Assembly (NCBI GenBank): GCA_017467815.1
Contig: JAFUKI010000003.1
Location: 1-53,618, forward strand
Direction: 5' to 3'
DNA length: 53,618 nt
Source of the DNA: Clostridia bacterium
GTDB lineage: Bacteria > Bacillota > Clostridia > Oscillospirales > CAG-272
In this document: piece after piece, positions 44,238-52,805 of the stretch
How the letters are laid out: every line of letters starts with the position of its first letter
Numbering within the stretch: the first letter of the stretch is position 1
Notes under the pieces: model-generated
The model's input: only the letters and a program-made list of their open reading frames with translations
What the model was told of the DNA's origin: nothing
Database searches by the model: none
Position numbers and translations under genes: made by a program

Positions 44238-44277
44238 GACACTTCAGACTTGTTTTCAGGTTTGAACGTGTCTTTTT
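44238..44277 (+). terminator. Terminator after the ABC exporter operon
   Basis: GACACTTCA pairs with TGAACGTGTC (one bulged base), followed by TTTTTG. It is a likely final stop for transcription past repeat copy C. Confidence 0.7.
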
Positions 44278-44280
44278 GTT

Positions 44281-45312
44281 TTATAGTCTGCCTTCCATTT
44301 CGGCGACTTTCAGAAGGATTTCTTCCGAGAAGGAGGGGATTCTGCCCAATCCGTCGGGACCGACATTCAGCAGATAGTTGATGCCAAGATCATTCAGATG
44401 TTTCTTGTTCTGCAGAATGGTTTCGGGTTTCTTCCAGTTATGGTCGAAATACTTGAATCCCCAGCTGTCGTTCATTGTGGCAGCGGTTTCGTATAAGTTG
44501 TAAGGTGAATACTTGAAGCCGTTGATATCGTTCAAGTCGATCTCCGTCTGATCGGGGTCAAGTGTGGGAAGATTTTCGGGGATTTCATTGTCTCCGAAGG
44601 AAACATAATCGTATACTCCATTTCCTAACCGGGAGTTGATCAGGCAGTCTGGCTGATACTGCTTGACCATATCAAATAATTCTTTGCTTTGTGCAGGGGA
44701 GATCACACCGGGCGTATCAAACCAGATCAGACACAGATCCCCGTATTTGGTTAAGATTTCCTTCACCTGAGGCTTGATTTTTTCTTCGAAACAGATGGTG
44801 AAATTCTTGTTTTCCGTACCGGGGAAATCCCAGCAGTTGTACCATCCCTGACCGGCACAGTAATCAGCGTTTTTATCGTATCCGCCCCCGTGAGGATGAT
44901 GCCAGTCCAATTCCTGCGAATAATACAGACCGAACCGGATTCCATGTTTATAACAGGATTCCGCCAGCTCTGCGATAATATCCCTGCCGAAAGCGGTGGC
45001 ATCCTTCATATTGAAGGGATCCGCATCGGACTGGAACAGAGCGAAACCTTCGTGATGTTTGGATGTAATCACAAAATATTCCATGCCGCAGCGTTTGGCG
45101 AGGGAGATCCATTCATCGGCGTTGAAATATAGGGGATTGAAAACTTTTGCCAATGCTTCGTATTCCTTGTTGGGAATGGCAAAATAAGATTGACCCCATT
45201 CCGCGTAGGATGTACATCTTTTTCCCTTGTACTCTCCGCCCAGCATGGAGTATAAACCGAAATGTACCATCATTCCGTACTTTGCCTGTTTGAACCATTC
45301 GTGTGTTGTCAT
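44281..45312 (-). CDS. Alpha-L-fucosidase, GH29
   Basis: A 343-residue retaining glycosidase that removes L-fucose. Conserved blocks: WFKQAKYGMMVHFGLYS (H17), YFVITSKHHEGF (H86, H87), GLYYSQELDWHHP and LIWFDTPG with the nucleophile D199. It has only the TIM barrel, without the common C-terminal beta-sandwich, and no signal peptide, so it acts on small intracellular substrates. AGGAG lies 8 bases before the ATG. It follows an amidohydrolase gene by 22 bases. Which fucoside it cuts is unknown. Confidence 0.92.
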   Translation of the reverse strand: MTTHEWFKQAKYGMMVHFGLYSMLGGEYKGKRCTSYAEWGQSYFAIPNKEYEALAKVFNPLYFNADEWISLAKRCGMEYFVITSKHHEGFALFQSDADPFNMKDATAFGRDIIAELAESCYKHGIRFGLYYSQELDWHHPHGGGYDKNADYCAGQGWYNCWDFPGTENKNFTICFEEKIKPQVKEILTKYGDLCLIWFDTPGVISPAQSKELFDMVKQYQPDCLINSRLGNGVYDYVSFGDNEIPENLPTLDPDQTEIDLNDINGFKYSPYNLYETAATMNDSWGFKYFDHNWKKPETILQNKKHLNDLGINYLLNVGPDGLGRIPSFSEEILLKVAEMEGRL

Positions 45313-45334
45313 AAATATTCTCCTATACGAAGTA

Positions 45335-46117
45335 TTATAAGGACAGTAATTTTTTTGCATTCAGAGAAAAGATTTTTTCTTTTTCCGAATCACGGATCAG
45401 CGGATCCAACATAACGCCGCCGATGAACATAGCCGGATTGCAGGTGGGATAATCCGAACCGAACAGGATACGATCCGCCCCAACTTCATCAATCAGCCGG
45501 CGGAGTGTACCGTAACGGAACAAGCCGGTACCGGACAGATCGAGATAGCAGTTGTCGTATTTCTTCATACGTGCAATGTGGCGCAATACGGAATCGCATT
45601 CTCCGGGATGCGCGGCAACAATGGCGATATCCCTGTGTCGTTCTGCCATGGCATCCAGAAAATCGTGACCGCCGGTATGGAAACTGACCACCATATTATA
45701 TTTTGCGGCTTCTTTCAGGAGAACGGACAGATTATCAAGACAGTCGTCCGTCCAACCGTCAATGTAGGGAACCAGTTCACCGATCAGATGAACCCCCTTT
45801 TCATGCATGGAACGGATTTCAGCCAGGGACTCTTCCACATAACCGGGATGAATATGAAAACCGGGGATATAGAAGTCTCCGTACCGTTGTTTCAGCTCCA
45901 TAGCGGTGTCGTTGTTGCAGCGAACTTTTTCCCAAAGGGTGGGGAACATTTGGTTCTTAAAGCAGACCACCGAACCGCAGATTGTGGAAATCTTCAGCTC
46001 ACGGAAAACGGAAAGTGTACTGTCGGGGCTCATATTACAGAAATCTATGTGATTACAGATATTCTGTTCACGAAGCATAAACGGATGTGTGTGAAAATCA
46101 ATAATCTCGAAATTCAT
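45335..46117 (-). CDS. Amidohydrolase family protein (TIM-barrel metal hydrolase)
   Basis: A 260-residue member of the amidohydrolase-2 group. Metal ligand motifs: DFHTHPF (H9, H11), a histidine in FHTGGHD, AHPGE and a final GSDYPT with the catalytic Asp. The ATG at 46117 is used because CAGGAG lies 6 bases upstream; one at 46132 overlaps that site. It lies between hydF (about 40 bases upstream) and the fucosidase, and all face the same way. Such enzymes can hydrolyse lactones or decarboxylate; a role in fucose or fucoside breakdown is possible but inferred. Confidence 0.87.
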   Translation of the reverse strand: MNFEIIDFHTHPFMLREQNICNHIDFCNMSPDSTLSVFRELKISTICGSVVCFKNQMFPTLWEKVRCNNDTAMELKQRYGDFYIPGFHIHPGYVEESLAEIRSMHEKGVHLIGELVPYIDGWTDDCLDNLSVLLKEAAKYNMVVSFHTGGHDFLDAMAERHRDIAIVAAHPGECDSVLRHIARMKKYDNCYLDLSGTGLFRYGTLRRLIDEVGADRILFGSDYPTCNPAMFIGGVMLDPLIRDSEKEKIFSLNAKKLLSL

Positions 46118-46156
46118 ATTTTGCTCCTGCATTTTCTTTATTAGAGCATATGCTCC

Positions 46157-47365
46157 TCAGACTTCGTCAAGCAGAGACAGTACTTCCGGGAACAATTCCA
46201 GACTCCGGCGCAAAATCCCGTGCATGTGCGCAATCGCCACACCGTAATTCACCACAGGAACCCCAGCATCCACAGAGGTACGGATACGATGTTTCATTTC
46301 TGTTTCGTTCAGCATACATCCGCCGCAGTGTACGACCAGTTTATAAGCGGACAAATCGGAAGGGAATTCGCCGCCGCTGGTGAAGGTATATTCCGGTTTT
46401 ACATCGGTAAATTTTTCAATCCAGGCAGGTATTTTCACCGATCCGATATCACCGCACTGTCTGTGATGGGTACAGCCTTCCGCAATCACGATTCTGTCAC
46501 CGTCCCGCAAACCGGAAAGACGTGCCGCACCTTTTACCTGCTGTACGAGATTTCCCTTGTAACGGGCAAAAAGAATGGAGAAGGAAGTGAGGGGAATATT
46601 CTCCGGTACCATTTTGGATACACGACCGAAAGCCTGAGAATCCGTAATCACCATGCGCGGCGGCTTGGCAAGGGCGGACAGGGTGGAGGGAAGCTCCGTG
46701 TCCTGACAGACCATCGCTGTGCATCCGGCGTCCAGAATATCCCGGAGTGTCTGCTGCTGGGGAAGGATGATACGTCCCTTTGGAGCAGAATCATCAATGG
46801 GCGTAACCAGAACCACAATATCCCCCGGTGTCAGAAGATCCGCAACGATTCTGCGGTTGTTTTCCTTGGTTTTGGCAAGACTGCCGATTTTTTCTTTCAG
46901 TTCGTGAATATACAGCTTTTCCTTCGCACTGACCCAGATCTCTTTATCCTCCGGCTGGGGAATCTCAGAAAGCAGATCGGCTTTGTTGTGGGCGATGATG
47001 TACGGCAGATTCTTTTCCCGGATAACAGAGAGCAATACTTCTTCTGTCTCTCCCATAGCTGCGGCTGAATCCGTCACCAATACAGCCACATTGGTTTTGG
47101 CAAGAATTTCTTTGGTTTTCTCCACACGAAGCTGTCCCAGATCCCCTTCGTCATCGAAACCGGGCGTGTCAATAATCATAACCGGTCCGATGGGAAGAAG
47201 CTCCATGGCTTTTTTCACCGGATCCGTTGTGGTTCCCTTGACATCGGAAACAACGGAAAGGGACTGACCGGTGACCGCATTGACCAGACTGGATTTTCCG
47301 GCATTCCGCCTGCCGAAGAAGCCGATGTGTATCCGTTCACCGGACGTGGTTTCATTCAGACTCAT
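46157..47365 (-). CDS. hydF: [FeFe]-hydrogenase H-cluster maturation GTPase HydF
   Basis: A 402-residue scaffold protein that assembles and delivers the 2Fe precursor to hydrogenase. An N-terminal GTPase (GRRNAGKSS, KGTTTDPV, IDTPGFDD) is followed by a dimer domain and a cluster domain with EGCTHHRQCGD and VVHCGGC, the CxH...HCxxC iron-sulfur ligand set. AGGAGG lies 7 bases before the ATG. It comes 36 bases after hydG. Confidence 0.97.
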   Translation of the reverse strand: MSLNETTSGERIHIGFFGRRNAGKSSLVNAVTGQSLSVVSDVKGTTTDPVKKAMELLPIGPVMIIDTPGFDDEGDLGQLRVEKTKEILAKTNVAVLVTDSAAAMGETEEVLLSVIREKNLPYIIAHNKADLLSEIPQPEDKEIWVSAKEKLYIHELKEKIGSLAKTKENNRRIVADLLTPGDIVVLVTPIDDSAPKGRIILPQQQTLRDILDAGCTAMVCQDTELPSTLSALAKPPRMVITDSQAFGRVSKMVPENIPLTSFSILFARYKGNLVQQVKGAARLSGLRDGDRIVIAEGCTHHRQCGDIGSVKIPAWIEKFTDVKPEYTFTSGGEFPSDLSAYKLVVHCGGCMLNETEMKHRIRTSVDAGVPVVNYGVAIAHMHGILRRSLELFPEVLSLLDEV

Positions 47366-47401
47366 GTTTTACCTCCTTGGGAGATTCTTTGGCGCAGTAC
47401 A

Positions 47402-48850
47402 TCAGAAGCGGAAGTCACGCCGGTTGGAGTTCTTGATATCGGCGATATTCTGTTCTGCAATGGCGCGTACTTTTTCCTTGGGGATTTTGTTCAGTTCCCG
47501 TGCAATCACTTCAAAGCCCAGTTTTTTCGTTTCATCACCGGCGTAATCCACCAGATATTCCGTCAGTGTCATCAGCGCATTGGGATGGCAGCAGTTGAGA
47601 ATCTGACCGGTTTTGCACAGGCTCATGAATCTGTCGCCGGTTCTGCCTTCTCTGTAGCAGGCGGTGCAGAAAGAGGGAATATGTCCGTTTTCCATCAGCC
47701 AGTGGACAACTTCATCCAGAGAACGCTGGTCGGAAACATCGAACTGTTCGGTATCGTGGGGACGTTCATTGGAAGTGTAGCCGCCTACAGAAGTACGGGA
47801 ACCGCCGCTGACTTGGGATACACCCATTCTGAGGAGCTTGCTGCGTACCGCTTCGGATTCTCTTGTGGAGATGATAATACCGGTGTAAGGAACCGCAAGA
47901 CGGATGCAGGCTGTGATCTTTGCGAAAGTCTCATCATCAATACCGTTGTCAAAAGCGTCCGGGTCAATATCATCGGCACGCTTCAGACGGGGAACACTGA
48001 TGGTGTGAGGACCGACACCGTGTACGGCTTCCAGATGTTCAGCGTGCATGATCAGACCGGCGAATTCGTATTTGTACAGTTCCAGACCGAACAGTACACC
48101 CAGCCCCACGTCATCAATACCGCCGTCCATTGCTCTGTCCATAGCTTCCGTATGGTAATCATAATCATGCTTGGGACCGGTGGGATGCAGTTCCAGATAG
48201 CTCTTTTTGTGATAGGTTTCCTGGAACAGAATGTACGTACCGATACCGGCATCCTTCAGTTTGGCATAGTTTTCCACGGTGGTGGCGGCAATGTTTACGT
48301 TGACTCTGCGGATCGCACCGTTTTTGTGGTTGGTGGTGTAGATGGTGTTGATGCATTCCAGAATGTATTCGATGGGATTGTTTACCGGGTCTTCGCCGGA
48401 TTCGATGGCAAGACGCTTGTGTCCCATATCCTGCAGAGCGATCACTTCCGCACGGACTTCTTCCTGTGTGAGCTTTTTTCGGGGGATGTGCTTGTTCTTC
48501 AGATGGTACGGACAGTATACACATCCGTTTACGCAGTAGTTGGACAGATACAAAGGGGCGAAAATAACAATACGGTTGCCGTAGAACGCCAGTTTGATTT
48601 CTTCTGCGATCTCGTAGATCTTCTGGATCTTGTCCGGCAGATCGCAGGCGAGGAGAACGGACGCCTCTCTGTGGGTCAGTCCCGCACATTCACAGCCCAG
48701 TGCTGTCTTACGGGGACGTGCTTTTTCCAGGATCTCGTCGATCAGAGCTTCGTTGTGCTTGTTCTTTTCTGCATATTCCAGCGTTTCAAGGATTTCCGCG
48801 TCGTTGATAAATTCTTCCGCATGGCGGGATTTGGGGTTGTAAAGTGCCAT
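47402..48850 (-). CDS. hydG: [FeFe]-hydrogenase H-cluster radical SAM maturase HydG
   Basis: A 482-residue tyrosine lyase that makes CO and cyanide ligands. The radical SAM motif CVNGCVYC is intact. The C-terminal CTAC and a cysteine about 22 residues on (in ILNCC) form the second, dangler-iron cluster. Length and both clusters are typical. GGAGG lies 5-6 bases before the ATG. It is 24 bases after hydE. Confidence 0.97.
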   Translation of the reverse strand: MALYNPKSRHAEEFINDAEILETLEYAEKNKHNEALIDEILEKARPRKTALGCECAGLTHREASVLLACDLPDKIQKIYEIAEEIKLAFYGNRIVIFAPLYLSNYCVNGCVYCPYHLKNKHIPRKKLTQEEVRAEVIALQDMGHKRLAIESGEDPVNNPIEYILECINTIYTTNHKNGAIRRVNVNIAATTVENYAKLKDAGIGTYILFQETYHKKSYLELHPTGPKHDYDYHTEAMDRAMDGGIDDVGLGVLFGLELYKYEFAGLIMHAEHLEAVHGVGPHTISVPRLKRADDIDPDAFDNGIDDETFAKITACIRLAVPYTGIIISTRESEAVRSKLLRMGVSQVSGGSRTSVGGYTSNERPHDTEQFDVSDQRSLDEVVHWLMENGHIPSFCTACYREGRTGDRFMSLCKTGQILNCCHPNALMTLTEYLVDYAGDETKKLGFEVIARELNKIPKEKVRAIAEQNIADIKNSNRRDFRF

Positions 48851-48874
48851 ATTTTCCTCCGAATGAAGTAATGA

Positions 48875-49921
48875 TTATTTTTGAATATCTCCTCTGGTGA
48901 TCTCGATCGTGCAGCCGATCGCGGCAAGGCGTGCCTCCAGGGAAGCTTTTGCCTGAGCAGATTCCGCACCGTCGGAGAGTTTGTTGTCGTAAAGCATATA
49001 TTTCCTGCGAACCGAAGCAGGGGAAAGATTGGGCATGACTACGTTTGCACCGCAGAGAATCCCTTTTTCCCGTCCGTTTTCACTGAGGGTCCCCAGAGCC
49101 GTAGTCGCCGGCAGGAGAATGGGGGGATGAATGAGACGGATGCAGGATAACAGCAGGCAGGTCATATCCACCGAACCGGCAGGATAATCCCGGAACGGCG
49201 TATCTTTGTGGGGAATGAACGGTCCGATACCGCACATATCCGGCTTGAAGGTTTCGATGAACTTCAGCTCTCCTGCCAGCATTTCCGTTGTCTGGAAGGG
49301 GGAACCCACCATAAATCCGGCGCCTACCTGATATCCGCATTCTCTCAGCTGATGCAGACAATCCATACGGGTCTGCCAGGAGAGATTTGCCGGATGGAGC
49401 TTTTCATAGTGGGATCTTGTGGCGGTTTCGTGCCGCAGCAGATATCTGTCCGCACCGGCATTCCGCAGTGCCCGGTAACTGTCGGCTGTTCTTTCCCCCA
49501 GAGAAAGAGTCACCGCACAATCAGACCAGTTTTCCTTGATCGTTTCCAAGAGAGGGATGAGAAAAGCATCGGAAAAACTGCCGTCCTCGCCGCCCTGCAT
49601 TACAAAGGTGCGGAAGCCGAGGTCATAACCTTCCCGACAGCATTCCAGAATGTCTTCCGCAGTCAGCCGGTACCGGTCACAGTTTCTGTTGCTTTTGCGG
49701 ATACCGCAGTAATAGCAATCATTCTTGCAGACATTGCTGATTTCGATCAGTCCGCGGATGAATACGGTCTTTCCGTAAATCTTTTCCTTGGTCTCTCTCG
49801 CCAGATCGTTCAGAAAACTTGTTTCTTCCGGGGAGATCTCCGTCAGCAGGGTGTGGTATTCATCGACGGACAGAGAATGTTCCGCGGCAAGACGATGAAT
49901 GAGTTCTTTTACATTATGCAT
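48875..49921 (-). CDS. hydE: [FeFe]-hydrogenase H-cluster radical SAM maturase HydE
   Basis: A 348-residue radical SAM enzyme needed for the dithiolate bridge of the H-cluster. CKNDCYYCGIR gives the cluster motif, followed by MQGGED and family blocks such as DRYLLRHET. It overlaps the TM1266-type gene by 8 bases and has no strong binding site, which suggests translational coupling. Confidence 0.97.
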   Translation of the reverse strand: MHNVKELIHRLAAEHSLSVDEYHTLLTEISPEETSFLNDLARETKEKIYGKTVFIRGLIEISNVCKNDCYYCGIRKSNRNCDRYRLTAEDILECCREGYDLGFRTFVMQGGEDGSFSDAFLIPLLETIKENWSDCAVTLSLGERTADSYRALRNAGADRYLLRHETATRSHYEKLHPANLSWQTRMDCLHQLRECGYQVGAGFMVGSPFQTTEMLAGELKFIETFKPDMCGIGPFIPHKDTPFRDYPAGSVDMTCLLLSCIRLIHPPILLPATTALGTLSENGREKGILCGANVVMPNLSPASVRRKYMLYDNKLSDGAESAQAKASLEARLAAIGCTIEITRGDIQK

Positions 49922-50177
49922 GGTTATCTGACACTACATTGGAAAATGCCGTTTTTACGCTGATGCCGGGAAGTTTGCCGATTTTTCCGGACAAAGCGGA
50001 GATGGTATTCTGCGGCGCGTCTATGGCGATGCTGATAATGCTGATCCCTTTCTGACGGTATGGAATCCCCATCCGACCGATGATGTATTCCCCATATTCA
50101 TGGAGAATGGAGTTCAGTATCTCAACCGTTTCCCGCTTTTCCACAATGATGCTCATAACGGCTACACGCGTTTCCAT
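49914..50177 (-). CDS. TM1266-type iron-only hydrogenase system regulator
   Basis: An 87-residue ACT/NikR-like small protein (METRVAVMSIIVEKRE, then GIPYRQKGISIISIAIDA) of the family found beside [FeFe]-hydrogenase genes. Its role is presumed regulatory and it has no separate DNA-binding domain. AAAGGAG lies 6 bases before the ATG. It heads the hydE, hydG, hydF operon; no hydrogenase subunit gene is in the window. Confidence 0.9.
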   Translation of the reverse strand: METRVAVMSIIVEKRETVEILNSILHEYGEYIIGRMGIPYRQKGISIISIAIDAPQNTISALSGKIGKLPGISVKTAFSNVVSDNHA

Positions 50178-50201
50178 AAGTTCTCCTTTTCAATAAATAA
50201 A

Positions 50202-50300
50202 GCCGTACCCTTCAGAAAAAGAAAGGCACGGCAAAAAAACTATAGGTATATCATTTTTTGTCGACGCCTTTCACGCAGAAAATCTTTGTGTCAGGGGTAC
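50202..50300 (-). promoter_or_regulatory. Structured leader of the hyd maturation operon (possible attenuator)
   Basis: In the transcript, a hairpin at 50232-50202 (GCCGT..ACGGC with inner CCTT/AAGG) is followed by TTTATTTATT. Two upstream segments can pair with its arms instead: GTACCC (300-295) with GGGTAC (210-205), and GAAAGGC (272-266) with GCCTTTC (227-221). The alternatives exclude the hairpin. Confidence 0.45.
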
Positions 50301-50306
50301 ATTTAT

Positions 50307-50335
50307 ATTATATATTATTGATGGGAATTTGTCAA
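50307..50335 (-). promoter_or_regulatory. Promoter of the hyd maturation operon
   Basis: On the complement, TTGACA (50335-50330), 17 bases, TATAAT (50312-50307). It lies about 130 bases before the first gene, leaving a long leader. Confidence 0.85.
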
Positions 50336-50365
50336 TAGGGAATGGAAGGTATGGGAGGCAAAACA

Positions 50366-50414
50366 AAAATACAGGATTCTTTTCCGTCGGACGGATAAGT
50401 ACATCCTGTATTTT
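50366..50414 (-). terminator. Terminator of the lexA-side genes
   Basis: A 12-base perfect stem (50366-50377 with 50403-50414) plus an inner CCGTC/ACGG pairing, with T-rich ends, just past the glycosylase gene. Confidence 0.85.
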
Positions 50415-50421
50415 CAATTTC

Positions 50422-51051
50422 TCATAAAAATTTCCCAATATAACGCCAGGGCTTGTCTTTGTCCTCGCCGGCATAATCAATCCCGACCCTTGGCAAAGCT
50501 TCCACCGAATCGGGTACCACACCAATATCGGATACATACATCCTCGTATCCGCCGCACAAAGATCCAACCCGTTCAGCTCTCTGGTTATGCCAAAAGCAG
50601 TACACAGCTTTCCGGGACCGTCCGTCATGGTACGAACATTCCGTCCGTCGGAAACAAAGGAATCTTTCTTTTTCCCTCTGCCGTACAGCAAACGGTTTTC
50701 CGCCATCTGCAGGATACCGGTGCGGGGAATCACGCCGCGGATCAACACCGCCTGGGGATCCCCATCCACCGCCGCCGTGATATTCAGACAATGGTAAATA
50801 CCGTAAATCAGGTAAACATACACATAACCGCCGCAGAGATACATGGTATCATTCCGTGCTGTCCGTTTTCCGCCGTATGCATGGGATGCCCGATCCGTGA
50901 TGCCGCAGTAGGCTTCCGTCTCGGCAATAATGCCGGAAAGTCTGCCGGCCGGTGTTTCCAATACCAGTTCCTTTCCCAAAAGTGCCTGCGCCAGAGTACA
51001 GGCATCCGTAGTGTAAAAAGAACGGGGAAGGGGGAACTCAGTCAAAGGCAA
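50422..51051 (-). CDS. 3-methyladenine DNA glycosylase (AAG/Mpg family)
   Basis: A 209-residue DNA repair enzyme that removes alkylated purines. Family blocks: PRSFYTTD, ALLGKELV, IAETEAYCG with the catalytic Glu, HAYGGKRTARN, GGYVYVYLIYGIYHCLN and DGPGKLCTAFGI. The start is a TTG at 51051 (or TTG 51045) within the end of the preceding gene, so translation is probably coupled. It shares a direction with lexA and may be part of a damage-response set. Confidence 0.94.
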   Translation of the reverse strand: MPLTEFPLPRSFYTTDACTLAQALLGKELVLETPAGRLSGIIAETEAYCGITDRASHAYGGKRTARNDTMYLCGGYVYVYLIYGIYHCLNITAAVDGDPQAVLIRGVIPRTGILQMAENRLLYGRGKKKDSFVSDGRNVRTMTDGPGKLCTAFGITRELNGLDLCAADTRMYVSDIGVVPDSVEALPRVGIDYAGEDKDKPWRYIGKFL

Positions 51052-51331
51052 TGGGAGTTGTGGGGATGGAGGAACGGGGGGATGCCATCATGGGCGCAAC
51101 CGTTTCTCTCCACACTTTGTAATGTTCGGTTTCTTTATGAGCAGCAGCGGCATCTTCGTCTGCAAATACTTCGTACAGAATAAATTTGTTTTCGTCCTTA
51201 CGGTCGTGCAGAACATCGAATCGTACATTGCCGGGTTCCTTGCGTGTGTTGTTATGGTTGTACAGGGTGATTTCCTCAAAGGCAGCAACACATTCCGGCT
51301 TTACGTCAACAAAAACCAGTGTAGCGATCAT
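51038..51331 (-). CDS. ABM domain protein (putative quinol monooxygenase)
   Basis: A 97-residue ferredoxin-like dimeric barrel of the antibiotic biosynthesis monooxygenase fold, with NNTRKEPGNVRFDVL and FILYEVFADEDAAAAHKET as family marks. The ATG at 51331 follows GAGGAG. It overlaps the glycosylase gene by 14 bases. Substrate unknown; relatives act on quinols or haem, or serve as small stress proteins. Confidence 0.88.
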   Translation of the reverse strand: MIATLVFVDVKPECVAAFEEITLYNHNNTRKEPGNVRFDVLHDRKDENKFILYEVFADEDAAAAHKETEHYKVWRETVAPMMASPRSSIPTTPIAFD

Positions 51332-51348
51332 GTTGATGGTACTCCTCA

Positions 51349-51765
51349 TTATTCAGCTTCCAGAATACGGAAGAATTCCAGTTCTTCGCCGGAAGGACCG
51401 TATACGAATGCACAGTTCAGGGTCAGTCTTACCGGTGCGGAGGTCAGGGGAGCAACTTTGGGAGCAGTCTTCGGCTTTGCGCCGGCTGCCAGAGCAGTGT
51501 TGTATGCTGCATCCACATCGTCCACCTTCATTGCAAAGTGGATATACTTGTTGTTGACTTCCGCTTCATCATTGCCGCCGGCAAAAAGTTCCAGAATGGA
51601 ACCGTCGCCCAGGTCCAGCATACCGACACGGCTGTCACCTTCGCCCCACTGTGTATAGAACTTCATACCCAGACCTTCTGTGTAGAATTTCAGAGAAGCA
51701 TCATAATCTTTTGCCTTCAGCGCGATATGGTGAAAGCCCATTCCCTTGATAATTTCATTTGCCAT
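51349..51765 (-). CDS. VOC family (glyoxalase-like) protein
   Basis: A 138-residue metal-dependent fold with two beta-alpha-beta-beta-beta units. FHHIALKAKDYDASLKFY and the C-terminal YGPSGEELEFFR carry likely metal ligands (His, Glu). The ATG at 51765 follows AAAGGAAC. It lies between lexA and the ABM gene. Activity could be a lyase, isomerase or resistance function; not determined. Confidence 0.88.
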   Translation of the reverse strand: MANEIIKGMGFHHIALKAKDYDASLKFYTEGLGMKFYTQWGEGDSRVGMLDLGDGSILELFAGGNDEAEVNNKYIHFAMKVDDVDAAYNTALAAGAKPKTAPKVAPLTSAPVRLTLNCAFVYGPSGEELEFFRILEAE

Positions 51766-51793
51766 GTTGTTTGTTCCTTTCTTGGTGAAAAAA

Positions 51794-52417
51794 TTATTCA
51801 TAATAACGGATGCTGGAGATCACTCTGCCGAGAATCACAACCTCATCCACAATAATCGGTTCCATGGTTTTGTTCTGGGGCTGAAGACGGAAATGTCCGT
51901 CCTCTCTGTAAAAGGTTTTGACTGTCGCGGAATCATCTACCAGCGCCACCACGATCTCGCCGTTTTCAGCGGTCTGGGTGCGTTCAATGATCACCAGATC
52001 CCCATCGAGAATACCGGCATCAATCATACTGGTACCTTTGACCCGCAGAGCAAAAAGTTCACCGTCATGACTCTTTCCGTCCTCTTCGGGGTAACATACA
52101 AAACCGTCAAAATTTTCCACAGCCAGAACCGGCTGACCGGCGGTAACACGACCCACAATCGGCACTCTGGTGGCAATCATTCTGCCGCATTGAGCAGACG
52201 GGGAGTCCGCTTCCACACGCAGGGTTCTGCTTTTTCCGTTTTCTTTATGTATATAGCCCTTCTTTTCCAGACGTTCCAGATACGTATGCACAGTGGAGGT
52301 ACTTTTGATGTCCAGTGCGGTACGGATATCGCGAATCGAGGGAGAATAGCCCTTTTCCTGAAGATTATCTTTTATATAATCGAAAATCAACTGTTCCTTG
52401 GGAGTTAAACCGTTCAT
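51794..52417 (-). CDS. lexA: LexA repressor
   Basis: A 207-residue SOS repressor. The N-terminal winged HTH (SPSIRDIRTALDIKSTSTVHTYLERLEKKG) is followed by the AG cleavage site in GRVTAGQPV, the catalytic Ser in GTSMIDAGI and the Lys in ATVKTFY. It cleaves itself on RecA filaments after DNA damage. The ATG at 52417 follows AAAGGAAGAGG. A LexA-like box in its promoter suggests autoregulation. Confidence 0.97.
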   Translation of the reverse strand: MNGLTPKEQLIFDYIKDNLQEKGYSPSIRDIRTALDIKSTSTVHTYLERLEKKGYIHKENGKSRTLRVEADSPSAQCGRMIATRVPIVGRVTAGQPVLAVENFDGFVCYPEEDGKSHDGELFALRVKGTSMIDAGILDGDLVIIERTQTAENGEIVVALVDDSATVKTFYREDGHFRLQPQNKTMEPIIVDEVVILGRVISSIRYYE

Positions 52418-52459
52418 TGACCCTCTTCCTTTCATTTGACAAGTATCATTCTGTTAAAC

Positions 52460-52497
52460 AGTATACCATATTCTGCGGAAAAAGTAAACACTTGTTC
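52460..52497 (-). promoter_or_regulatory. lexA promoter with LexA-like box
   Basis: On the complement, TGg TATACT (-10, 52465-52460) with TTTACT 17 bases upstream. GAACAAGTGTTT (52497-52486) is close to the Gram-positive LexA box (CGAACNNNNGTTCG) and overlaps the -35. Confidence 0.6.
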
Positions 52498-52512
52498 TGT
52501 AAAAAAACAAAC

Positions 52513-52545
52513 TTTTTGTGTTTTTTACAGACTCCGACACAAAAA
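52513..52545. other. A/T-rich hairpin between lexA and pckG promoters
   Basis: TTTTTGTGT (52513-52521) pairs perfectly with ACACAAAAA (52537-52545). It lies between divergent promoters, so it may insulate them or be fortuitous. Confidence 0.4.
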
Positions 52546-52606
52546 ATAAAGCAGCGGAAAAAATTTTTTCTCTGGAATTTTTATGCATTTTCCGTGGGAT
52601 ATATGG

Positions 52607-52612
52607 TATAAT
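52607..52612 (+). promoter_or_regulatory. Upstream promoter of pckG (extended -10)
   Basis: TGg TATAAT with a weak -35 at 52584-52589, about 195 bases before pckG. The stretch between the two promoters holds no gene. Confidence 0.45.
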
Positions 52613-52734
52613 AAAAAGAGAAATATGTGTTAAATGTTGTAAATTGCTGATTCCCCCACAAAAAAACTGTCTGAATTAGCGGAAATAAAAGAAATTTCAT
52701 TCATAATTGTTTGAAAAAATTAATATTCCATTTC

Positions 52735-52763
52735 TTGAATTTCTTTATTTCTTGGGGTATAAT
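52735..52763 (+). promoter_or_regulatory. Proximal promoter of pckG
   Basis: TTGAAT (52735-52740), 17 bases, TATAAT (52758-52763). A second TATAAT directly follows at 52765-52770. An AAAGGAG site lies just before the gene. Confidence 0.72.
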
Positions 52764-52805
52764 GTATAATAGAAAACAATTGATTTATATAAAGGAGACT
52801 TCTCA

